64,000 nt of DNA, from NCBI RefSeq assembly GCF_009687885.1, contig NZ_BLAF01000006.1, forward strand, positions 143,006 through 207,005, written 5' to 3'. Positions 59,094-64,000 of this stretch are shown one piece after another. How positions within the stretch are numbered: the first letter of the stretch is position 1; every line of letters begins with the position of its first letter. The stretch is from Acrocarpospora pleiomorpha. Lineage in GTDB: Bacteria > Actinomycetota > Actinomycetes > Streptosporangiales > Streptosporangiaceae. A model generated the notes under the pieces. That model searched no databases. It worked only from the letters and a program-made list of their open reading frames with translations, and had not been told where the DNA came from. The position numbers and the translations under genes are program-made.

Positions 59094-59858
59094 ATGTCCC
59101 TCACCCATCACGTCCACCAGGGCGACGCGCTCGCCGTCCTGCCCACCCTGCCCGACGGGTCCGTCGACCTGGTCGTGGCCGACCCGCCGTACAACAGCGG
59201 CGGCCGAACCAACTCCGAGAGAAGCAACCAGTCCGCGCGGGACAAGTACGTCTCCGGCGACTCCGACGCCAGCGGCGAGCTGGCCGACTTCGCCGGCGGG
59301 GACAACCGCGACCAGCGGTCCTACACGTTGTGGTTGTCCCTGGTCCTGATCGAGTGCCTGCGGGTCAGCCGGGACGGCGCGTCCCTGCTGGTCTTCACCG
59401 ACTTCAGGCAATTGCCCGCCACGTCCGACGCGCTGCAGATCGGCGGCTGGACCTGGCGCGGCATCGTGCCCTGGCGCAAGCCGATCAGCCGTCCGCAGCG
59501 GGACGGGTTCCGGCGCGAGTGCGAGTACATCCTGTGGGCCACCAACGGCCAGCCGCTGCGCCACGCCGAGCCCCTCTTTCTGCCCGGCCTGGTCGAGGGC
59601 TCGCAGCCCCGAGGCAAGACCCGGGTGCACATCACCCAGAAGCCCGTCCCGGTGCTGCGCCAGCTCATCCAGATCTGCCCGCCGGGCGGGTCCGTGCTGG
59701 ACCCGTTCGTCGGGTCCGGCTCAACCGGTATCGCGGCCGCCGAGGAAGCCCGCTCGTTCGTCGGCATCGAGCTCGGCGCGCGGAACGCGGAGCTGGCTCG
59801 CCGGCGGGTCGCCGCGGCCTACGCCGCGGCCCCCGAGAAAGGAGAGAACAGCACATGA
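59094..59858 (+). CDS. DNA adenine-N6/cytosine-N4 methyltransferase (beta class)
   Basis: 254 residues. Motif IV DPPY (30-33, VVADPPYNSGG) precedes the SAM motif FxGxG (DPFVGSGST, 203-211), so the order is beta class. The insert (about 45-75) and the target-recognition region (GIVPWRKPISRPQRDGFRRECEYILWATNG) are intact. No restriction gene is present. It probably protects phage DNA from host restriction, or alters packaging or regulation. It overlaps the endolysin start by 4 bases, so it is translated with the lysis genes. Confidence 0.93.
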   Translation: MSLTHHVHQGDALAVLPTLPDGSVDLVVADPPYNSGGRTNSERSNQSARDKYVSGDSDASGELADFAGGDNRDQRSYTLWLSLVLIECLRVSRDGASLLVFTDFRQLPATSDALQIGGWTWRGIVPWRKPISRPQRDGFRRECEYILWATNGQPLRHAEPLFLPGLVEGSQPRGKTRVHITQKPVPVLRQLIQICPPGGSVLDPFVGSGSTGIAAAEEARSFVGIELGARNAELARRRVAAAYAAAPEKGENST

Positions 59859-60634
59859 AGATCATCAGCAGGGAAGGGTGGAACGCCCGGCGCCCGGCCA
59901 GCACGGTGTACCGGATCACCTGGGCGCAACGCACCGAGTTTTACGTCCACCACACCGCAGGCCCTCGCGGCCAGTCGATCCGGTCCATCCAGGATTTCCA
60001 CATCGACGACAACGGCTGGTCCGACGTCGGCTACAACTTCCTCGTCGACGAGGACGGCGTCATCTACGAGGGGCGCGGCTGGCTGGCGGTCGGGGCGCAC
60101 TGCCCGAACCACAACCGCAGCGGCATCTCGGCCGCCTTCATCGGGAAGAACAACCCGACGCCGGCGGCGCTGCGGTCGATCCGCTGGCTGTATGAGGAGT
60201 CCTGCCGGCGGGCCGGGCGCAAGCTGCTGCGCCGCGGCCACGGCCAGTCCTTCCCGACCAGCTGCCCGGGGCCGCGCCTGCAGTCCTGGCTGAACGCGGG
60301 CATGCCGATCGACGACGAGCCCGCACCCAAGCCTGCGCCCCCGATCAAGATCATCATGAAGGGTGGCGTCCCGCAGTGGCCCGGGCGGCTGCTGATGGTG
60401 GACGAGCCCATGATGTTCGGCGAGGACATTCGGCTCTGGCAGGAGCGCCTCAAGACGCGCGGCTGGAACATCGACGTCGACAGCTGGTACGGGCCTGAGT
60501 CCCGCACGGTCTGCCGCGGTTACCAGCGTGCGACGGGTCTGCCGGAGAACGGCCGGGTGGACAAGGCGACCTGGGACATGACGTGGTCCTGGCGGCCGCC
60601 GCAGACCTCGCCCGAGGCCTCGGCCGACCGGTAA
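59855..60634 (+). CDS. N-acetylmuramoyl-L-alanine amidase endolysin
   Basis: 259 residues. The amidase_2/PGRP domain (1 to about 150) has zinc ligands His32 or His33 (FYVHHTAG), His129 (GHGQSF) and Cys137 (TSCPGP), and the GYNFLVDEDGVIYEGRGW signature. A peptidoglycan-binding domain 1 (about 185-245) follows (EDIRLWQERLKTRGWNIDVDSWYGPESRTVCRGYQRATGLPENGRVDKATW). It cleaves the lactyl-L-Ala bond to lyse the host. No signal peptide, so a holin is needed. Confidence 0.95.
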   Translation: MKIISREGWNARRPASTVYRITWAQRTEFYVHHTAGPRGQSIRSIQDFHIDDNGWSDVGYNFLVDEDGVIYEGRGWLAVGAHCPNHNRSGISAAFIGKNNPTPAALRSIRWLYEESCRRAGRKLLRRGHGQSFPTSCPGPRLQSWLNAGMPIDDEPAPKPAPPIKIIMKGGVPQWPGRLLMVDEPMMFGEDIRLWQERLKTRGWNIDVDSWYGPESRTVCRGYQRATGLPENGRVDKATWDMTWSWRPPQTSPEASADR

Positions 60635-60656
60635 AGAAATATCACTGCACACCCCT

Positions 60657-60686
60657 GACCTGCCCACATGCGGCGGGTCTTCCTGT
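60657..60686 (+). terminator. Intrinsic terminator after the endolysin
   Basis: GACCTGCC (60657-60664) pairs with GGCGGGTC (60672-60679), including one G-T pair, with a 7-base loop. It is followed by TTCCTGTTTT. It lies 22 bases after the stop. Confidence 0.7.
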
Positions 60687-60689
60687 TTT

Positions 60690-60709
60690 CCGCCCTCATT
60701 CGAGGGCGG
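60690..60709 (+). promoter_or_regulatory. Leader hairpin before the post-endolysin genes
   Basis: CCGCCCTC (60690-60697) and GAGGGCGG (60702-60709) form a perfect 8-bp stem with a 4-base loop. It lies 19 bases upstream of the ATG at 60729 and just ahead of its GAAGGAG ribosome site. Confidence 0.5.
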
Positions 60710-60728
60710 CATCCCGAGAAGGAGCACC

Positions 60729-60980
60729 ATGAGTTTTGGTTTCGCAGCCGCCGGCACCCCCGCGGCGGTCATCAAGGCAGTCCGGGCTCAGCCCGGGTCC
60801 GGCGACACCAGTCAGCTGGATGCCGTCAAGGCGTTCGTCGTCTCGGAGCTGGAGTCCTGGCCCGAGGGCATGGCGGTGTCGGTGCAGGCCTCCGGCCACC
60901 ACGGCCAATACGGCCGCCAGGTGACCCTGACCATCCAGGTCATCAACCTGGTCACCGACGACCCCGACGAGGAGGTCTAA
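60729..60980 (+). CDS. Conserved small actinophage protein
   Basis: 83 residues: SFGFAAAGTPAAVIKAVRAQPGSGDTSQLDAVKAFVVSELESWPEGMAVSVQASGHHG, then strands VTLTIQVINL. Similar short proteins follow lysis genes in actinophages, with unknown function. The next gene starts 5 bases after the stop. Confidence 0.65.
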   Translation: MSFGFAAAGTPAAVIKAVRAQPGSGDTSQLDAVKAFVVSELESWPEGMAVSVQASGHHGQYGRQVTLTIQVINLVTDDPDEEV

Positions 60981-60985
60981 GGGCC

Positions 60986-61261
60986 ATGGGTGCCATCGTC
61001 AAACGTCAGCCGATCCTGATCAGGATGATCATCGTGATCGGGGTGGTCGCGCTCGGCCGCATTGCCGCGCTGCTCGGGTGGATCCCGCCGGACTGGGCGG
61101 TGTCCGAGGACCGCGTGCAGGACTGGATCGACGGCGGCCTGGTCCTGCTCGCCGCGTGGGAGGCGCGCCGGGTGGTCACCCCGGTTGCCGCCCCGCGCGA
61201 CAACCAGGGTCGGGTCCTGGCGCCGACGGCGATCTACCCGCCCAAGCGGTCCGGCCTGTAA
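60986..61261 (+). CDS. Candidate holin (small membrane protein)
   Basis: 91 residues. There is one clear TM helix (LIRMIIVIGVVALGRIAALLGWI) and a second weaker hydrophobic segment (DGGLVLLAAWEARRV) separated by an acidic stretch, then a basic Pro-rich tail. Size, position 350 bases after the endolysin and hydrophobicity fit a holin. The coiled-coil/TM protein at 58649 is the alternative or partner. Confidence 0.58.
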   Translation: MGAIVKRQPILIRMIIVIGVVALGRIAALLGWIPPDWAVSEDRVQDWIDGGLVLLAAWEARRVVTPVAAPRDNQGRVLAPTAIYPPKRSGL

Positions 61262-61349
61262 CCTGGCCCGCGGACTCGTTATCAGGCCCCTCGGGGCCAG
61301 CCACGATAACCGGGCTCCGACCGCCCTCAGGGCGGCGACCCGAACAAGG

Positions 61350-61379
61350 CGCCCCCGCTCTCTTCGGAGAGCGGGGGCG
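61350..61379. terminator. Bidirectional terminator with UUCG tetraloop
   Basis: CGCCCCCGCTCTC (61350-61362) pairs with GAGAGCGGGGGCG (61367-61379) across a TTCG loop: a perfect 13-bp stem capped by the very stable C(UUCG)G tetraloop, followed by TCCTTGT. It ends the rightward late operon and stands 23 bases from the end of a leftward gene. Confidence 0.9.
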
Positions 61380-61401
61380 TCCTTGTCGCGTTTCGAGATG
61401 G

Positions 61402-61656
61402 TCAGGCCCGGCGGCGGAACAGCGGGTAGGCCTCCGGCCGGCCCTTCGGGTCCGTGGAGACGCTCCAGTGGGCCATGCCCCAGCCGAGCGACTCGATCAT
61501 CTCGATCATCTCGGCCCACCCGGATATGGACCCGGAGAAGTTGTGCTGCGTGGCTGGCGTGTTCAGCCGGGGGGCGAAGACCCATCGACCTTCCTGCAGG
61601 GCGCGCTCGGCCTCCTTGCGCAGGGCATCGAGCTTCGCGTCCTTGATGATCCCCAT
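61402..61656 (-). CDS. Conserved small protein of unknown function
   Basis: 84 residues. The N terminus MGIIKDAKLDALRKEAERALQEGRWVFAPRLNTPATQ, then GWAEMIEMIESLGWGMAHWSVSTDPKGRPEAYPLFRR, matches a small family frequent in actinobacterial chromosomes and mobile elements. Function unknown. It is transcribed toward the late operon from beyond the terminator, so it marks a new transcription unit. The 167 bases upstream hold no gene. Confidence 0.7.
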   Translation of the reverse strand: MGIIKDAKLDALRKEAERALQEGRWVFAPRLNTPATQHNFSGSISGWAEMIEMIESLGWGMAHWSVSTDPKGRPEAYPLFRRRA

Positions 61657-61823
61657 GGGGGCACCTCTTGTTCGTCAGCGTGGGGGACGGAGGTAAGGAC
61701 GCTTCACGAGCCCCGGGAGTTCACCCTCGCCACGAAGCCGGATTTAGACGAGCGCCCATGATCACCTGCTCCGCAGTCCTCCGGAGAGCGGAAGGCGTCC
61801 TTTCGTGTTCCGGCCGGGCAGGG

Positions 61824-63626
61824 TCACCTCCCGCCGTGCGGCGTGCCGATCGCCTGCAGGACCCGCCGGGCGTCCAGCGCGTCGCCCCGGGCGCGGTGGC
61901 CACCGCCCAGCGCGAGCCAGTAGCCGACGCGCGCCCAGGTGGAGCGGGCGTCCATGATGCAGTCCCACCGATCACCGGCCGGCAGCCCGCCCGACCACAA
62001 TCCGGCGTTGGCGTGGGTGGCCGCGATCGCCGCCCGGTCGAACGGCGCGTTATAGGCCAGCAGCCGGGCGCTGCCGACCGCAGCCAGGAACAGCGGGAAC
62101 ACCTGGTCCCAGGTGGGCGCCTGCCCCAGGGCCTCATCGCTGATCCCGTGCACCATCCGGGCGCCGTCCTCGACCGGCACACCGCCCGGGTTGACCAGGG
62201 TGTCCAGCAGCACGTCCCCGGTGCAGGCGTCCACGACGGCGATCTCCACGACGACGCCGGCAAGGCCGGTGGTCTCGGTGTCGATGACGACGGCGGCGCC
62301 GGGCTTGAGGCATTCGCGGGCCCAGCGGATCACCTGGCCCACCGCGGTGGACAGGGTGATGTGGTCGATGTGCTGGCGGGCGCCGCGGTGGGCCGACAGC
62401 GCGGCCGCGACTTCCGGCTTGGTGGGGTGGCCGTCCTCGTTGATCTCCCAGTCGATCTCCCACCGGTCGCCGGCGTTCCAGAAGTGCGGCCACACCTCCA
62501 CCTTGTGGTCGGCGGCGAGCTGGGCGCAGAACGCGCGGATCACCTGGGCGCGGGCGGCCGGCAGCCGGGTGTGCTCGCGCAGCGGGCTGACCCCGCCGGG
62601 CTTCACCGCCCGGACGGCCTCCCAGTCGACGCCGGGCACCTCGGCCAGCGCGTCCTCCAGATCACCGACCTGGTACAGCGGGACCTCCACCGTTTTTCGT
62701 ACGCCCACCTCGCGGGTCACCCACTGGACCGGCCGCACCCACCCGGCAGCTACGACGTAATCGAAGTCACGGCGCCGGATCTCCATGTGGACGGCGGCCT
62801 GCTCGGGGCCGAGCAGCTGCTCGCGCCGTACCCGCTCGATCAGCTCCTCATCCTCGGTCAGGGCCGCGACGTCGGTTCGCGCCCACCGGTCGAACCGGCC
62901 GGGCTTCATGCCTCGCTCACCCGCCACGCGTTGCAGGTCCTCCACGCGCCAGCCGAGCCAGTGCGCGGCGTCCTTGGCGGTGATCGAGGCGGCCATCCAG
63001 GCCTGCCGTTCGGTCACGATCTCGGTCAGGGTGGCCAGCCCGGCCTCATCGGCGATGAGGGCCAGGAGCGCGGCCACGTCGTACAGCGCCCACTTCTTGT
63101 ACCAGTCCACCACGCTGGTCAGGTCGCGCCGGTTGAGTGTTGTGATGTCGGCGACGGCGACGTCCAGGCCCGTGCGCTCCGACAGCAGCGCGGCGCAGCG
63201 GTGCGCGCCCAGCGGGGCGGGCGGGATCGCGGCGCGGATCTCCTCGGCCCGGCCGGCGAGCTCCTCGGCCAGGCCCCGGGTCCACAAGAGGCCCCACGCG
63301 GAGGGGCGGTCGGGTCCGGGGATGACGCCGGCGTTGCGGCCGCGCTGGTAGTCGCCGTAGGTGATGCCCAGTAGGGTCATCAGCTCGTCGCCGTCCACGT
63401 CGTCCGGGATCGCGGTGGTGAGCTCCTCGCGCCGGGCTTCCAGCTGGTCGACCAGCGGGCCCGACCAGCGGGGCGTCTTCATGTCGTACGCCGGCAAGAC
63501 GCCGGCGGCCAGGGCCCGGTTTACCTGGCCTGGGGTCCAGCTGAGGACCTCGGCGAGCTGGCGGTGGTCATGGGCTCTCTTGCGGGGCGCGGCGGCCGCC
63601 GCCGTGGTGGTGCTGTGGTCGGACAC
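61824..63626 (-). CDS. Multi-winged-helix protein fused to DnaQ-type 3'-5' exonuclease
   Basis: 600 residues. The C-terminal DEDDh exonuclease (about 445-595) has Exo I DTETTG (448-453), VHGISDEAL, Exo II AYNAPFDR (523-530) and Exo III GHRARGDALD. The N-terminal 330 residues read as about five successive excisionase/MerR-like units (near 20-60, 78-122, 138-185, 214-255, 268-325), each of the form 'AAxxLg...d...A.G.xP....W...DvxxL'. Exonuclease genes of this kind occur on actinobacterial plasmids and ICEs. A role in element replication or maintenance is inferred. GAGGAGA precedes the start. Confidence 0.75.
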   Translation of the reverse strand: MSDHSTTTAAAAAPRKRAHDHRQLAEVLSWTPGQVNRALAAGVLPAYDMKTPRWSGPLVDQLEARREELTTAIPDDVDGDELMTLLGITYGDYQRGRNAGVIPGPDRPSAWGLLWTRGLAEELAGRAEEIRAAIPPAPLGAHRCAALLSERTGLDVAVADITTLNRRDLTSVVDWYKKWALYDVAALLALIADEAGLATLTEIVTERQAWMAASITAKDAAHWLGWRVEDLQRVAGERGMKPGRFDRWARTDVAALTEDEELIERVRREQLLGPEQAAVHMEIRRRDFDYVVAAGWVRPVQWVTREVGVRKTVEVPLYQVGDLEDALAEVPGVDWEAVRAVKPGGVSPLREHTRLPAARAQVIRAFCAQLAADHKVEVWPHFWNAGDRWEIDWEINEDGHPTKPEVAAALSAHRGARQHIDHITLSTAVGQVIRWARECLKPGAAVVIDTETTGLAGVVVEIAVVDACTGDVLLDTLVNPGGVPVEDGARMVHGISDEALGQAPTWDQVFPLFLAAVGSARLLAYNAPFDRAAIAATHANAGLWSGGLPAGDRWDCIMDARSTWARVGYWLALGGGHRARGDALDARRVLQAIGTPHGGR

Positions 63627-63713
63627 GTGCTCTCCTCATCAGCAGGGGATGCCCCCGAGCCAGACAGGCAGCGCTCATCTAAGCCGGGGGCAGTGACATT
63701 TCCGGGGAGATAG

Positions 63714-63725
63714 TTGAAATTTCAA
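63714..63725. promoter_or_regulatory. AT-rich 12-bp palindrome
   Basis: TTGAAATTTCAA is a perfect 12-bp palindrome in otherwise GC-rich DNA. It spans the stop codon of the KfrA-like gene and lies 88 bases upstream of the exonuclease gene. It could be an operator for the latter, perhaps bound by the KfrA-like protein itself. Confidence 0.4.
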
Positions 63726-64000
63726 TCGGACTGCGGCGGTTCGGCCTCTTCCGCCGGCTGCGCCAGGGCGAGCCGCTCGGCCCGCTCGCTCTCGGCCAGC
63801 ACCTCGGCCCGTTCGGCGCGCTGGCGCAGGTCGGTGGCGGCCTGGTCGGCCGCGGTGATGCGCTCCCGCAGCGCGGCCACCTGGTCGGCGTGCGCGGCGG
63901 CGAGCTGCTCGCGCGCCGCCGTGGCGTCGTCCCGTACGCGCACGGCCTCGGCCCGCGCGTCCTCGGCGACCTGCTCGGCCCGGGCCGCCCGCTGCTCGGC
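63722..64000 (-). CDS. KfrA-like coiled-coil protein (partial)
   Basis: The frame is open to the window edge, so only the C-terminal 92 or so residues are seen: a continuous Ala/Arg/Glu coiled coil (AEQRAARAEQVAEDARAEAV, ATAAREQLAAAHADQVAALRERITAADQ) and an acidic end (EEAEPPQSD). The composition and pairing with the exonuclease gene fit KfrA-type plasmid partition or regulation proteins, which carry an N-terminal HTH that would lie beyond this window. An internal GTG at 63943 is not needed as a start. Confidence 0.6.
   Translation of the reverse strand, partial: AEQRAARAEQVAEDARAEAVRVRDDATAAREQLAAAHADQVAALRERITAADQAATDLRQRAERAEVLAESERAERLALAQPAEEAEPPQSD

Noticed and set aside
61340..61380. 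AAGGCGCC... near 61346 as a copy of the tRNA 3' end (attR)
   Set aside because: Only a few bases match; the sequence is part of a UUCG terminator hairpin.

Overview
The window is high-GC, densely packed DNA from a mycothiol-producing, F420-using actinobacterium. It carries mshA, a CarD regulator, senX3-regX3, an F420-dependent PPOX oxidoreductase, HbhA-like and GlsB-like proteins, and an LAXTG (sortase E-type) surface protein. Gene content and order fit the Streptosporangiales (relatives of Streptosporangium or Nonomuraea), but I cannot name a species from sequence alone.

Bases 1-25632 are chromosome. From left to right they hold: (i) a zinc-type ABC ATPase (cut by the window edge) with an LAXTG-anchored choice-of-anchor M protein, facing a small His-rich protein across a Zur-box-like palindrome; (ii) dtd, a ReAV-type asparaginase, a DUF2207 membrane protein, a CorA transporter, an SGNH lipoprotein, DUF2516, an HbhA-like protein with its XRE regulator, and an M56 peptidase/BlaI pair with a BlaI operator; (iii) a methyltransferase/SDR pair, mshA-ybjN and gpmA; (iv) a frameshifted relic of a larger protein; (v) phoU divergent from senX3-regX3 over a PHO-box-like repeat; (vi) a lipoprotein, carD-ispF (no ispD between them), two GlsB-family membrane proteins, an FAH-family protein that has lost most of its metal ligands, a DUF2637 protein, a PPOX oxidoreductase, cysS and rlmB, ending at tRNA-Thr(TGT).

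Bases 25633 to at least 61.3 kb are an HK97-type siphophage prophage integrated at the 3' end of tRNA-Thr. A tyrosine integrase abuts the tRNA. A lambda-like switch follows: leftward HTH repressor, rightward Cro-like HTH and an excisionase-like protein, with repeated operator-like elements between them. From 29.0 to 36.5 kb lies a run of small, tightly overlapping early genes of mostly unknown function. After a terminator come small structural-looking genes, including one built of 60-bp in-frame repeats. Then follow HNH, terminase small and large subunits, a portal-MuF fusion, protease, capsid, connectors, tail tube, overlapping tail chaperones in a -1 frame relation, tape measure, distal tail, FN3 baseplate/fibre protein, a coiled-coil/TM protein, a DNA methyltransferase, an amidase endolysin and a candidate holin.

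A UUCG-capped bidirectional terminator closes the late operon. Beyond it, on the minus strand, lie a small conserved protein, a 600-residue protein that appears to join several winged-helix-like modules to a DnaQ-type exonuclease, and the end of a KfrA-like coiled-coil gene. These look plasmid- or ICE-like. No second att copy is visible, so I cannot say whether they are prophage cargo or a neighbouring element.
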